Positions 16,309 to 25,930 are shown, counted from the stretch's first letter. The stretch: 64,000 nucleotides of DNA from Nonomuraea polychroma (GCF_004011505.1 NZ_SAUN01000001.1:11125501-11189500); one strand, 5' to 3'. The notes: a model not told the origin generated them from the sequence alone. Translations and numbers: made by a program.

Positions 16309-16964
16309 TCGACATCGTCAACCAGATCAACGCCACCCACCGGGAGATCGGCAACCAGGCGGTCGCCGCCGGCGCGGGGCGCTCGCTGCTGCTGCGGCGC
16401 ACGTACGACGCCTCGATCGAGGACGTGTGGAGCGCCTGCACCGACCCCGACCGGATCAGCCGATGGCTCGCCCCGGTCGAGGGCGATCTGCGGCTCGGCG
16501 GCACCTTTCAGCTCAAGGACAACGCCGGCGGGGAGATCCTGCGCTGTGAGAAGCCCCATCTGATCAAGGTGACCTGGGCCTCGGGGGAGGGCATGCTCAC
16601 CGAGGTCGAAGTGCGCCTCGCGCCCGGCGGCGACGGCGGGACCGTCCTGGAGTTGGAGCATGCCGCGCCCGCCGGGATCGTCGACGAGATGGTGCGCACG
16701 TACGGGCCCGACACCACGATCGGCATCGGCGGCGGCTGGGACCTCACGCTGCTCGGCCTCGACCTGTTCCTGCGCGGCGTCACGTTCGACCCCGCTACCT
16801 ATGGGGACACGCCCGAGGTGAAGGAGTTCGCTACCGCTGGTTGCCACGCGTGGGGGCCCGCGGTCCAGGCCGCCTGGGGCACCGGCGACGACGACATCGC
16901 CGCGGCCGTCGCGTTCGCCGTGCAGCACTTCGCTCCCGGGCCCGGCAGGGACGGCAACGGCTGA
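16305..16964 (+). CDS. SRPBCC (AHSA1-type) domain protein
   Basis: A 219-residue START-like protein. The AHSA1 core begins at LLLRRTYDASIEDVWSACTDPDRISRW, with the usual W..P..GDLRLGG and a C-terminal helix. These proteins bind hydrophobic ligands and in Actinobacteria are often encoded behind an ArsR repressor, as here. The C-terminal extension past residue 150 is longer than the minimal domain. Loss of the repressor would leave it constitutive. Ligand unknown. Confidence 0.85.
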   Translation: MIDIVNQINATHREIGNQAVAAGAGRSLLLRRTYDASIEDVWSACTDPDRISRWLAPVEGDLRLGGTFQLKDNAGGEILRCEKPHLIKVTWASGEGMLTEVEVRLAPGGDGGTVLELEHAAPAGIVDEMVRTYGPDTTIGIGGGWDLTLLGLDLFLRGVTFDPATYGDTPEVKEFATAGCHAWGPAVQAAWGTGDDDIAAAVAFAVQHFAPGPGRDGNG

Positions 16965-17010
16965 CCCGCCGCGCGGTGGGTCGTCCCATTCTCATGAGAG
17001 GAGTAGACCG

Positions 17011-17691
17011 ATGACCGAGAACCTCACCACCACAGCGGCCGGCGGGGCGACGCGGACGCTGCTGATGTGCGGCATCGTCGCCGGCCCGCTCTATATCGTC
17101 GTGGTCCTGCTGCAGATGCTCACCAGGGACGGGTTCGACATCAGCCGGCACCCGGCCAGCATGCTGAGCAACGGTGACCAGGGATGGATCCAGATCGCCA
17201 ATTTCGCGATCAGCGGCCTGCTGTTCGTGGCGGGAGCGGTCGGCCTGCACCGGGTACGGGGTCCGGCGGGCCGGGGCGACATCTGGGGGCCGCGGCTGGT
17301 CGGCGTCTTCGGCGCCGGGATGGTCGCCGCCGCCTTCTTCTCCGCCGACCCCGCCGATGGCTTCCCGCCGGGGACGCCCCTCGGCCCGCCCACGAGCATG
17401 AGTACGCACGGGATGGTGCACTTCCTCGTCGCCGGGCTCGCCTTTCTCGCGCTGATCGCCGCGTGTTTCGTGTTCGGCCGGCGATTCGCGGCGGCCGGTC
17501 GCCGCGGCTGGGCGGCCTTCAGTACGGTGACCGGCGCGCTCTTCCTGGCGGCCTGGATCTCGATCTTCGCGTCGCAGGGCTCCCGGGTGGCCAATGTCGC
17601 CTTCGCCCTCGCCATCGCGCTCGTCCTGGCATGGACGTCGCTCCTGGCCACGCACCGGCTGACTCGGCCCGGCGCGGCGGCACCGGCCTGA
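17011..17691 (+). CDS. DUF998-family membrane protein
   Basis: A 226-residue integral membrane protein with six predicted helices (about 15-37, 66-86, 95-116, 136-158, 170-190, 198-216). The first loop holds the DUF998 pattern GFDISRHPASMLSNGDQGWIQ. The biochemical role of the family is unknown. The ATG has a purine-rich GAGAGGAG upstream. It follows the SRPBCC gene by 46 bp and may be co-transcribed. Confidence 0.8.
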   Translation: MTENLTTTAAGGATRTLLMCGIVAGPLYIVVVLLQMLTRDGFDISRHPASMLSNGDQGWIQIANFAISGLLFVAGAVGLHRVRGPAGRGDIWGPRLVGVFGAGMVAAAFFSADPADGFPPGTPLGPPTSMSTHGMVHFLVAGLAFLALIAACFVFGRRFAAAGRRGWAAFSTVTGALFLAAWISIFASQGSRVANVAFALAIALVLAWTSLLATHRLTRPGAAAPA

Positions 17692-17765
17692 CCCTCGGCG
17701 TGCGTGCGCGACGGGAGGCCGACATCCGTAGGGTGAATCTCGCACGTGATGGACAGGAGGCAGAG

Positions 17766-18437
17766 GTGGCCGAGACGATGGTGGCGGAGGTGATGGCCGA
17801 GCTGGCCGAGCTCGAGGACCCGAAGATACGCGAGGTGAATGAGAGACACGGTGACGATCACGGTGTGAACCTCGGCAAGCTGCGCGCGCTCGCGAAGCGG
17901 CTGAAGACGCAGCAGGAACTCGCGTGCCGGCTCTGGGAGACCGATGACACCGCGGCGAAACTGCTGGCGATCCTGATCTGCCGCCCGAAGGCGTTCGAGC
18001 GTGACCAGTTGGACGTCATGGTGCGCGAGGCGCGCACTCCCAAGGTGCACGACTGGCTCGTGAACTACGTGGTGAAGAAGCACCCGCAGTCCGAAGAGCT
18101 GCGCCTGGCCTGGTCCGCCGATCCGGATCCAGTGGTGGCGAGTGCCGGCTGGGCGCTGACCACCGAACGCGTGACGAAGAAGCCCGAGGGCCTCGACCTC
18201 GAAGGACTGCTCGACGTCATCGAGGCGGAGATGAAAGACGCCCCGGATCGCCTGCAGTGGGCGATGAACCACTGCCTGGCTCAGATCGGGATCGAGCACG
18301 CCGAGCACCGCGCCCGTGCACTCGACATCGGTGAGCGCCTGGAGGTGCTCAAGGACTACCCGACTCCCCCGAACTGCACGTCTCCGTTCGCGCCCATCTG
18401 GATCACCGAGATGGTGCGCCGGCAGCACGACAAGTAG
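17766..18437 (+). CDS. DNA alkylation repair (AlkD-like HEAT repeat) protein
   Basis: A 223-residue all-helical protein of the AlkC/AlkD superfamily. Repeat-like segments are visible (KLRALAKRLKTQQELACRLW, DWLVNYVVKKHPQSEELRLAW, DRLQWAMNHCLAQIGIEHAE). AlkD glycosylases remove N3- and N7-alkylpurines, but this divergent subgroup, ending PFAPIWITEMVRRQH, may not be a glycosylase. GTG 17766 has AGGAGG nine bases upstream; the open frame continues upstream antisense to nothing useful. Confidence 0.7.
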   Translation: MAETMVAEVMAELAELEDPKIREVNERHGDDHGVNLGKLRALAKRLKTQQELACRLWETDDTAAKLLAILICRPKAFERDQLDVMVREARTPKVHDWLVNYVVKKHPQSEELRLAWSADPDPVVASAGWALTTERVTKKPEGLDLEGLLDVIEAEMKDAPDRLQWAMNHCLAQIGIEHAEHRARALDIGERLEVLKDYPTPPNCTSPFAPIWITEMVRRQHDK

Positions 18438-18907
18438 GAACGTTCGCGCTCACGCTCGTGCCGCCACTGCCTCCGAAGGCGGCCTCCGATACGAACCGGC
18501 CGTGAGGGGCCTCACGTCGTCCTGGTCAGCGGCCGTTGGCCCGTCAACGGCCTGCGCAGGCAGACCGCGGGGTGATTTTTTGCTGAGCGGACGGCCGGAA
18601 TTGGCAAATCTCACGTCGGTAGCACACAGTCTCGCGCGACGCTTGCTCGAACACGCAGGTGTGCTGTCAGCGCATGTCTCAACAGGCCCTCTCCCAGGCC
18701 GTTAACCAGCGGTTTTATGGGTAGCGGCCGAGGGACGTGATCCGCATGGCCGTCTCTTCCCGCCGACTGCTTGGCGGGGAGACCGGCGGCCGCCGCGGCA
18801 CCGGATTCCTTGGTGACGTGGCACAGCGCAGTGCTGACACAGGCATGCCCCCGGGGCACGCCGACGTGTGAGAGCGCCGATCGTATGCCGAATCGAGAGG
18901 GGTGCAT
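18438..18907. other. 470-bp intergenic region, no gene seen
   Basis: Neither strand gives a protein-like frame. There is a T6 tract near 18575 after GC-rich inverted sequence, possibly a terminator for the upstream gene, and no clear promoter or operator. Confidence 0.4.
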
Positions 18908-19552
18908 ATGTCCTCCGGACTCCCGGACTCACGTGTTCCGCCCGAGGCGGAGCACGCGTCGAGGGTGTCTCGGCGTACGTTCATCGCGACGGCGGCGGCG
19001 ACGGCGGCGGCTGTCGGCGGTGTGGCCGTGGCGTGCGATCTGGTGCCGGGACTGTCCCCGCTCGGAACCGAGCCGGCCGAGGTGCCGCTCAGCGGTCGCG
19101 TCTCGCTGGTGGTCAACGGTGAGAAGCACGCCGCGACGGTCGACAACCGGACGTCGCTGCTGGATCTGCTGCGCGAGCAGCTCGGGCTGACGGGCACCAA
19201 GAAGGGCTGCGATGCCGGCGCCTGCGGGGCGTGCACGGTGCTGGTCGACGGCCTCCGGGTCAACGCCTGCCTGACGCTGGCGGTGCGGCTGGCGGGCGCG
19301 GAGGTCACCACTATCGAGGGCCTGGCGGACGACGGCCAACTGCACCCGCTGCAGCAGGCGTTCATCGACGAGGACGCCTTCCAGTGCGGCTACTGCACCC
19401 CCGGCCAGATCATGTCCGGCATCGGCTGCATCCGTGAGGGCCACACCGGCTCCCCCGAGGAGATCCGGGAGTGGATGAGCGGCAACATCTGCCGCTGCGG
19501 CTGCTATGTGCAGGTTGTCAGGGCGGTCGAGCAATCGGCGAGGTGGGCCTGA
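18908..19552 (+). CDS. paoA: Aldehyde oxidase [2Fe-2S] subunit, Tat-exported (PaoA type)
   Basis: A 214-residue small subunit of a xanthine-oxidase-family enzyme. A twin-arginine signal (VSRRTFIATAAATAAAVGG) shows export. Two [2Fe-2S] clusters are complete: Cys101/106/109/121 in the ferredoxin domain and Cys160/163/195/197 in the helical domain. It passes electrons from the molybdenum cofactor to the FAD subunit. ATG 18908 is preferred over GTG 18902, with GAGAGGGG upstream. The next gene overlaps by one base (TGATG). Confidence 0.9.
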   Translation: MSSGLPDSRVPPEAEHASRVSRRTFIATAAATAAAVGGVAVACDLVPGLSPLGTEPAEVPLSGRVSLVVNGEKHAATVDNRTSLLDLLREQLGLTGTKKGCDAGACGACTVLVDGLRVNACLTLAVRLAGAEVTTIEGLADDGQLHPLQQAFIDEDAFQCGYCTPGQIMSGIGCIREGHTGSPEEIREWMSGNICRCGCYVQVVRAVEQSARWA

Positions 19553-20532
19553 TGCACCCCTTCTCCTACATCAAAGTGTCCGACATCGCCGGCGCGCTCG
19601 CCGCCGGGCGTCGTGGCGGCCGCTACATCGCCGGCGGCACCATGCTGGTCGACCTGATGCGCGAGAGTGTCGAGCGTCCCTCCACGCTGGTCGACATCAG
19701 CGCGCTTCCGCTGCGCGACGTCACCGCCACCGCGCGCGGGGGCCTGCGCATCGGCGCATTGGTACGGATGGCCGAGGCCGCCGCCCACCCCAAGGTGCGC
19801 GCCACCTACCCCATCATCTCGCAGGCACTGGAGCTGAGCGCCTCTCCCCAACTGCGCAACATGGCCACCATCGGCGGCAACATCATGCAGCGCACCCGGT
19901 GTGCGTACTTCCGCGACGTGACGGCGGCCTGCAACAAGCGCGAGCCGGGCTCGGGGTGTGCGGCGCTGGGCGGGTTCAACCGCACCCACGCGATCCTCGG
20001 TGCTTCCGATCACTGCGTGGCCACACACCCCTCGGACGTCGCCGTGGCGTTCGCGGCGCTGGAGGCGAGCGTCCACCTGCTGGGCCCGGACGGGCAGCGC
20101 AGCGTCGCCCTCGCCGACTTCCTGCTGCCGCCCGGCAGCACACCGCAGCGGGAACAGTCCGTGCGGCCAGGCGAGCTGATCACCGCTGTCGAGATTCCCG
20201 CCCTGCCGCGCCCGCTCAGGTCCGGATACCTGAAGGTGAGCGACCGGCAGTCGTATCAGTTCGCGCTGACCTCGGCGGCGGTCGCACTGCACGTGCGCGG
20301 CGGTGTGATCCGCGAGGCGAAGGTGGCCGCCGGAGGCGTCGGCACCGTGCCGTGGAAGCTGCCCGCCGTCGAGCGCCGCCTCATCGGCGAACGGCCGTCG
20401 GAGGCGCTGTGGGCCGAGGCGGCCCAGCAGGCGGCCGCCGGGGCTCGTCCGCTCACCCATAACAAGTTCAAGATCGCACTGCTGAAGCGCACCGTCGAAC
20501 GCCAGCTGCGCATCGTGGGAGGCACCGCGTGA
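19552..20532 (+). CDS. paoB: Aldehyde oxidase FAD subunit with extra Fe-S site (PaoB type)
   Basis: 326 residues of the xanthine dehydrogenase FAD-binding family, with the FAD loop RYIAGGTMLVDLMRE and TIGGNIMQRTRC. The segment from Cys117 through Cys127 to Cys136 (CNKREPGSGCAALGG) matches the insertion that binds a [4Fe-4S] cluster in E. coli PaoB. This separates it from ordinary xanthine dehydrogenase FAD subunits. It overlaps both neighbours (1 bp and 4 bp), so the three subunits are translationally coupled. Confidence 0.88.
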   Translation: MHPFSYIKVSDIAGALAAGRRGGRYIAGGTMLVDLMRESVERPSTLVDISALPLRDVTATARGGLRIGALVRMAEAAAHPKVRATYPIISQALELSASPQLRNMATIGGNIMQRTRCAYFRDVTAACNKREPGSGCAALGGFNRTHAILGASDHCVATHPSDVAVAFAALEASVHLLGPDGQRSVALADFLLPPGSTPQREQSVRPGELITAVEIPALPRPLRSGYLKVSDRQSYQFALTSAAVALHVRGGVIREAKVAAGGVGTVPWKLPAVERRLIGERPSEALWAEAAQQAAAGARPLTHNKFKIALLKRTVERQLRIVGGTA

Positions 20533-22712
20533 GCCGGCAAGCCGTCGGGGCGCCGCTGTCCCGGGTGGACGGGCGCCCGAAAGTGACCGGACAAGCAAAG
20601 TACGCCGCCGACCACCCCACCAACGGGGTCGTTCACGCCGCCATCGTCGGCAGCACCGTCGCACGGGGACGGATCACCGGCATCGATGCTCGAGCGGCCC
20701 TGGCCGTGTCCGGTGTCCTGAAGGTGATCAGCCACCGCAACGCGCCCAAGCTGGCCTACAGAGCCAACCCGAGCTCGAACAACCCGGAAGGCGGGGAGCG
20801 GCTGCACGTCTTCCAGGACGACAAAGTCCTCTTCCACGGGCAGCCGGTCGCGGTCGTGGTGGCCACGACGCCGGAGGCGGCTCAGCACGGCGCAAGCCTG
20901 GTCGAGGTCCGCTACGACGCCGAGAAACCATCGACGGACCTGACCGGCACTCCCGCGAACGCCCCCGTGACCTACGCGCGCGGCGACGCCGACCAGGCCA
21001 TGCGGTCTGCCGCGGTACGGCTGGAGATGACGTACCGCACCGCCCGCAACCACCACAACGCGATGGAGCCGCACGCCACCATCGCCCGTTGGGACGGCAA
21101 CCGGCTCACGGTCTGGGACAAGACCCAGTGGGTTGTGGGCACGCAGAAGGAACTCGCCGCCGTGTTCGGCATCGAGCAGCACGCGGTGCGGGTCATCTCG
21201 CCGTTCGTGGGCGGGGCGTTCGGCAGCGGCCTGCGGGCCTGGCCGCACGTCACCATCGCGGCCCTCGCCGCGCGCGAGATGGGCCGTCCCGTCAAGCTCG
21301 TCCTCACCCGTAAGCAGCTGTACTCAGGGACGGGATACCGGCCCGCGTACGAATACCACCTTCGCCTGGGCAGCGACCGTCGCGGCCGGCTGACCGCGAT
21401 GGTCCACGACATCAAGGCAGAGACCTCGTCGTACGAGAACTTCGAGGAGGGCGTCCTGGCGGCGGGGCAGATGCTCTACAGCATGCCCCACATCCGCCAG
21501 ACGTACCGGACCGTGCCGCTGGATGTGAACACCCCGCTCTACATGCGCGGCCCCGGTCACGCCACGGCGGCCTTCGCCATCGAGTCAGCGATGGACGAAC
21601 TCGCCCACGCATTGGACATCGACCCGATCGAGCTGCGCCGCCGCAACGAACCGGCCGAGGACGAGTCGAACGGAACGCCGTTTTCCACCCGGCGGCTGCG
21701 CGAGTGCTACACCGTCGGCGCCCGCGAGTTCGGATGGGACCGGCGCGCCCCCAAACCGCGCTCCACCCGCGACGGCGACTGGCTGATCGGCATGGGCATG
21801 GCCGCCGGCGTCCACACCACCCGGCGGAACCCGGCCCAAGCTCGGGTCGTGCTCGACGCACGTGGCATTGCTCTGGTCGAGGCGGCGACCAGCGACATGG
21901 GCCCCGGCACGTACACCTCCATGACCCAGGTCGCCGCCGACGCCCTCGGGCTGACCGTACGGGCCGTGACGTTCCGGCTCGGCGACTCCACCATGCCGCC
22001 GACACCGGCGCACGGCGGCTCGCAGACCATGGCGAGCGTCGGGTCCGCCGTCCAGGACGGCTGCGACAAGCTGCGGCGCCAGGCGATCGAGCTGGCCGTC
22101 GCCGACGAGCGATCGCCGCTGCACGGCGTCGAGGCCGGCGACGTCGCGGTCACCGACGGCCGGCTGCACGTCAAGCACGACCCCGCGCGCGGTGAGACGT
22201 ACCAGCAGCTCCTGGCCCGCAACAACCGCACCCGCCTCGAAGCGCTCGGCTCCTTCACTCCGGGGGAGCCCCGGCTCTCCATGTACGCCTACGGCGCGAC
22301 GTTCGCCGAGGTCGCCGTGGACCACCGCCTCGGCCTGGTCCGGGTCCGGCGGATGCTCGGCGTCTACGACGCGGGACGGATCATCAGTCCCAAGCTCGCC
22401 GACAGCCAGGCGCTCGGCGGCATGGTGGGCGGCATCGGCACGGCCCTGCTGGAGCACACGGTCACCGACCACCGCGACGGCAGGATCGTCAACGCCAACC
22501 TCGCCGACTACCTCGTCCCGGTCAACGCCGACGTCCCGGACGTTCGGGCGATCTATCTGGACGGCGAGGACCGCGAGGCGAACCCCATCGGCGTCAAAGG
22601 CCTCGGCGAAGTGGTTCACATCGGTGTGGCACCCGCCATCGCCAACGCCGTCTTCCACGCCACCGGCCGCCGCATCCGCGGGCTGCCCATTACCGCCGAA
22701 GCCCTGCTTTGA
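20529..22712 (+). CDS. paoC: Aldehyde oxidase molybdenum-cofactor subunit (PaoC type)
   Basis: A 727-residue molybdopterin-binding catalytic subunit. It shows the N-terminal VDGRPKVTGQAKYAADHP, the substrate-domain motif VISPFVGGAFGSGLRAWPH, the cofactor segment YMRGPGHATAAFAIESAMDELA, and near the C-terminus the catalytic-glutamate region GVKGLGEVVHIGVAPAIANAV. PaoC homologues oxidise aromatic and other aldehydes to acids and carry the cytosine dinucleotide form of the cofactor. It has no signal of its own; export would rely on the Tat signal of the small subunit. No PaoD/XdhC-type maturation gene follows here. Confidence 0.9.
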   Translation: MSRQAVGAPLSRVDGRPKVTGQAKYAADHPTNGVVHAAIVGSTVARGRITGIDARAALAVSGVLKVISHRNAPKLAYRANPSSNNPEGGERLHVFQDDKVLFHGQPVAVVVATTPEAAQHGASLVEVRYDAEKPSTDLTGTPANAPVTYARGDADQAMRSAAVRLEMTYRTARNHHNAMEPHATIARWDGNRLTVWDKTQWVVGTQKELAAVFGIEQHAVRVISPFVGGAFGSGLRAWPHVTIAALAAREMGRPVKLVLTRKQLYSGTGYRPAYEYHLRLGSDRRGRLTAMVHDIKAETSSYENFEEGVLAAGQMLYSMPHIRQTYRTVPLDVNTPLYMRGPGHATAAFAIESAMDELAHALDIDPIELRRRNEPAEDESNGTPFSTRRLRECYTVGAREFGWDRRAPKPRSTRDGDWLIGMGMAAGVHTTRRNPAQARVVLDARGIALVEAATSDMGPGTYTSMTQVAADALGLTVRAVTFRLGDSTMPPTPAHGGSQTMASVGSAVQDGCDKLRRQAIELAVADERSPLHGVEAGDVAVTDGRLHVKHDPARGETYQQLLARNNRTRLEALGSFTPGEPRLSMYAYGATFAEVAVDHRLGLVRVRRMLGVYDAGRIISPKLADSQALGGMVGGIGTALLEHTVTDHRDGRIVNANLADYLVPVNADVPDVRAIYLDGEDREANPIGVKGLGEVVHIGVAPAIANAVFHATGRRIRGLPITAEALL

Positions 22713-22718
22713 TCGCCG

Positions 22719-22895
22719 GGATACGCCGCGGGAAACCTCAGCTTCTTCCTGGCGTCCTCGGCGCTGTTCGCGTTCAGCCTGCCGATGTTCGAGCATGTCT
22801 GCGAGCAGCGGCGGCTCGTACGAGCGCTGTTGGTGCGCGGGCATCGGCCTCGCTCGACCTGCTGGTGGCCTGCATCAGGGGTAGCTGAGGAATAG
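22719..22895 (+). pseudogene. Possible membrane-protein fragment
   Basis: The frame GYAAGNLSFFLASSALFAFS then LPMFEHVCEQRRLVRALL has one clear transmembrane stretch and no start codon context. It begins right after the paoC stop. It may be the tail of a lost gene, or chance. Confidence 0.25.
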
Positions 22896-24002
22896 GGGCA
22901 CCGCGAGGAATGCGAGGGCGGCCGTCCAGAACGCGCCCGCACCTGTGCTGCCGGCGATGGAGCCGAACACCGCGACCAGGCCCGGGACCACGGGCTGGGC
23001 GATGCCCCAGGAGGAACCGTGGAAGGCGAACCAGCGGGGGCGGTCGGGTTCGGGGGCGGCGTCGGCGACGAGCGCCTGCCAGCGTCCGAGCAGTAACCCG
23101 TTGGCCGCGGTGGACCCGAGATAGGCCGCAGCGGTCAGCCAGACTTGGTCTGAGATGGCCATGGCCAGGGCGAGCAGGCCGAGCAGGACCACTCCGCCGC
23201 CCAGTACGATCCCGTGCCCGCGGCTCTCAAGATGTCGCCCGGTCGCCCACAACGCCAGCGGGCCGAGCAGGGCCGCGCCGGCGAGGGTGAGTCCGGGTGC
23301 CCAGGCGGGAGCGCCGCGTTCGAGCAGTGCCAGGGGCAGGAACATCATCACGGCCAGGCTGCCCACCGCGAACACCGTGCCGGCCAGCGTCAGCCGGAGC
23401 AAGGGAAGAGGCGGGCGCCAGCGCCGTCTCGTCGCGGCACCCGCGGCGCGCTCCTCCCCTCTGGGCAGGAACCGGACGGCGATTCCGGCCGCTGCCAGGC
23501 AGGTCACCGCATCCGCGATCACCAGCCAGCGCACGCCCAGTGGCAGCAGGACCGCGGCGAGCAGACCCGCCACCGCTCCGGCCGCCGACAGGGAGACTCC
23601 GAGCAGCGCGTACACGTGCTGCCGTCGTGCTCCGGTGGCGGCCCGCGCGAGGAATTCCTGGGTAGCGGGCTCGTACAGCTCGAAGGCCAGGCCCACGAGG
23701 ACGACCGCGCCCAGCACGTATGGCGGTGTGCGGGCGGCGGCGAGGACGAGCAGGGACAGCCCGGTCAGCCCGAGGCCGAGGGCCAGCACGGTCCGCGGCG
23801 GCAGCCGGTCCAGCAGGAAGGCGCCTGCCCAGCGCGAGACGAGGGCGGCGATCCCGAAGCTCGCCAAAGCGGCCGGCGCCAGCTCCGGACCGGTGAGCAC
23901 CGCGAGGAAGGCCAGGGCGTAGGAGCCGAGCTGGTTGAGCACGCGGATCCACAGCAGGGTTCTCGCGTCGGCCGGGATCGATTCTCGCTGTCTCTCGCCC
24001 AT
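22875..24002 (-). CDS. Major facilitator superfamily transporter
   Basis: A 375-residue, 12-helix MFS protein. The loop 2/3 motif is degenerate (RWAGAFLLDRLPPRTVLALG). The arrangement, with ELYEPATQEFLARAATGARRQ in the fourth/fifth segments, resembles drug or sugar exporters of the DHA1/SET-like groups. No substrate can be assigned. The ATG at 24002 lacks a strong ribosome binding site; a GTG two codons upstream is possible. It is divergent from a second, unrelated MFS gene. Confidence 0.8.
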   Translation of the reverse strand: MGERQRESIPADARTLLWIRVLNQLGSYALAFLAVLTGPELAPAALASFGIAALVSRWAGAFLLDRLPPRTVLALGLGLTGLSLLVLAAARTPPYVLGAVVLVGLAFELYEPATQEFLARAATGARRQHVYALLGVSLSAAGAVAGLLAAVLLPLGVRWLVIADAVTCLAAAGIAVRFLPRGEERAAGAATRRRWRPPLPLLRLTLAGTVFAVGSLAVMMFLPLALLERGAPAWAPGLTLAGAALLGPLALWATGRHLESRGHGIVLGGGVVLLGLLALAMAISDQVWLTAAAYLGSTAANGLLLGRWQALVADAAPEPDRPRWFAFHGSSWGIAQPVVPGLVAVFGSIAGSTGAGAFWTAALAFLAVPLFLSYP

Positions 24003-24270
24003 GAACACCGACGCAGGCTACGTGCTCACTCCGACAAAACAGGTAGTGGCGCTTATCAGGCTTTTCGTCGGTCCCCGGTCCTTGGCGCGAATCAGCTTGC
24101 GTTCGGCGACCCGGCGCATCCAGGCACGGGGATGATCGATGGTGCCCCATGTCCGCAGGAGGTCTTCAAAGGTGGCCCTGGACGATGTCTGGCCCGCTGG
24201 CCCAGGTCGCCGCGAGTGAGCGCGGTCGCAGCGACCCTCCTCACCACATAGGGCGTAGACGGAAAACGCG

Positions 24271-24299
24271 TTGCCGTGGATTCCCGCAAAACGTATGGT
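24271..24299 (+). promoter_or_regulatory. Promoter giving a leaderless MFS transcript
   Basis: TTGCCG (24271-24276), a 17-bp spacer and TATGGT (24294-24299) place the transcription start near 24306, three bases before GTG 24309. No ribosome binding site is present, so translation is probably leaderless. Confidence 0.6.
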
Positions 24300-24308
24300 T
24301 TTACGCTC

Positions 24309-25535
24309 GTGATCACAGTGGTGGAGCGAGTTCTACCTGCCCGGCTAGGGACAGGATTCCGGTGGTTGCTGGCCTCCAGCTGGCTGACAAATCTCGGTGA
24401 CGGGGTCGCGGCCGCCGCGGGCCCCCTGCTGATTGCGACGTTGACCCGCGACCCGCTGCTGATTTCGCTGTCGGCCTTGGTGGGCTGGGCGCCGCCGCTG
24501 CTGTTCAGCCTGTATGCGGGAGTGCTGTCGGATCGGTACAACCGGCGCAGAATCGTGCTCGTCGCGAACGCGGTGCGGGCCGTGGTGCTGGCGGCGCTCG
24601 TCGCGCTCATGGTGACCGGCACCGTGACCGTGGCGACGGCGCTGGTGGCGCTCACGCTCCGGTCCATCGCCGAGGTGTTCGCCGACAACGCGACGGCCAC
24701 GCTGACGCCCATGATGGTCAGCAAGGACGATCTCGTCATCGCCAACGCCCGTCTGGGCACGGGATTCATCACGCTCAATCAGCTCGCCGGGCCGCCGATC
24801 GGCGCGGCACTGTTCGGCCTGGGCTTTACCTGGCCGTTCGCGGGCCAGCTGCTCCTGGTGGTGGCGGGGATCGTCCTGATCGCCCGGATCACGCTGCCGC
24901 CGCACGGCCGACAGGCCGACGACCCCAAGCCCGGCACCGTACGGGAACTCATCGCCGGGTTCACCTGGACCATCCAGCACGCGGCGGTCCGCACCCTGGC
25001 GCTCACAATCCTGATCTTCAACTTCACGTTCGGCGCGGCCTGGTCGGTTCTCGTCCTCTACACCCAGGAGCAGCTCGGCCTCGGCGCCATGGGCTTCGGC
25101 CTGATGACCACCATCGGCGGGATCGGCGGCTTGATCGGCACCGGCCTGTACGGGGCCATCACCCGCAGGATGAGCCTCGGTGCCCTGATGCGGATCGGAC
25201 TCATCATCGAAACGTTCACCCACCTGGGCCTGGCCCTGACCCATTCGCCATGGGTCGCCGGGGGCATCTTCCTGGCCTTCGGCGCGCACGCGTTCATATG
25301 GGGCACGACCTCGGTCACCGTCCGCCAGCGCGCGGTCCCGCGCGAACTCCAGGGTCGGGTGGGCAGCGTCAACACCATCTGCGTCTACGCCGGTCTGGTG
25401 GTCGGCTCGTTGATCGGCGGTGTCCTGGCCGCCCGCTTCGGCGTGGCGGCGCCCTTCTGGTTCGCCTTCGCCGGCTCCGCGGTATTCGTGGTGCTGCTAT
25501 GGCGGCAGCTCATGCTCATCGCCCACGACGACTGA
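24309..25535 (+). CDS. MFS exporter, MDR/enterobactin-exporter-like
   Basis: A 408-residue transporter of the EntS-like/MFS-3 group. It starts LLASSWLTNLGDGVAAAAGPLLIATLTRDP, carries the loop 2/3 motif GVLSDRYNRRRIVLVAN, and has the central IITRRMSLGALMRIG-type repeat of the loop (AITRRMSLGAL). Members export siderophores or macrolides; the substrate here is unknown. GTG 24309 is chosen because a good promoter lies just upstream and a leaderless start fits; GTG 24276 would sit inside the -35/-10 spacer. Confidence 0.85.
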   Translation: MITVVERVLPARLGTGFRWLLASSWLTNLGDGVAAAAGPLLIATLTRDPLLISLSALVGWAPPLLFSLYAGVLSDRYNRRRIVLVANAVRAVVLAALVALMVTGTVTVATALVALTLRSIAEVFADNATATLTPMMVSKDDLVIANARLGTGFITLNQLAGPPIGAALFGLGFTWPFAGQLLLVVAGIVLIARITLPPHGRQADDPKPGTVRELIAGFTWTIQHAAVRTLALTILIFNFTFGAAWSVLVLYTQEQLGLGAMGFGLMTTIGGIGGLIGTGLYGAITRRMSLGALMRIGLIIETFTHLGLALTHSPWVAGGIFLAFGAHAFIWGTTSVTVRQRAVPRELQGRVGSVNTICVYAGLVVGSLIGGVLAARFGVAAPFWFAFAGSAVFVVLLWRQLMLIAHDD

Positions 25536-25731
25536 CCCATCGTGACGTCGCGGCCGCACCTGGGCTTTGATCCACCCCTACGGCGGGTCCAGCGGGCCGG
25601 AGGCACGCATTGCGACGCCCGGCCCGAGGGGTTTCCAAAAAGGACTTTCAGCCCTGACTGGTGGGAAACTCCGCACCGGCGCCCGGCGGAACGGGACACG
25701 GAGGCCGCACACCGTCAAAGAGAAACGCCGG

Positions 25732-25930
25732 TCACGCTGCGGTGGCCATTGTGCGTTCGCCGACCTCCGTCAGCGTGTGCTCCCGCCCGTCGACCAGCCC
25801 GTAGCGCCGGCGCAGCATCTCGCTGATGGCGCACTCCAGGCCGGTCACCCACTGATCGAGCCGCTCCCACTCCAGGATGTCGATCGCCTGCTGCTCGGGA
25901 TCGGCCCACGTCTCGTCGGCGATCGCATGC
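25732..25930 (-). pseudogene. Fragment of a sigma-70 family factor (region 4)
   Basis: Minus-strand frame reads IADETWADPEQQAIDILEWE, then MLRRRYGLVDGREHTLTEVGE before ending ERTMATAA and a stop. RYGL.DG.EHTL.EVGE is the start of sigma region 4.2 of principal-type sigma factors; the helix-turn-helix that should follow is replaced by a few unrelated residues. No upstream regions 2 or 3 exist, so it is a remnant. Bases 25536-25731 hold nothing recognisable. Confidence 0.6.
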
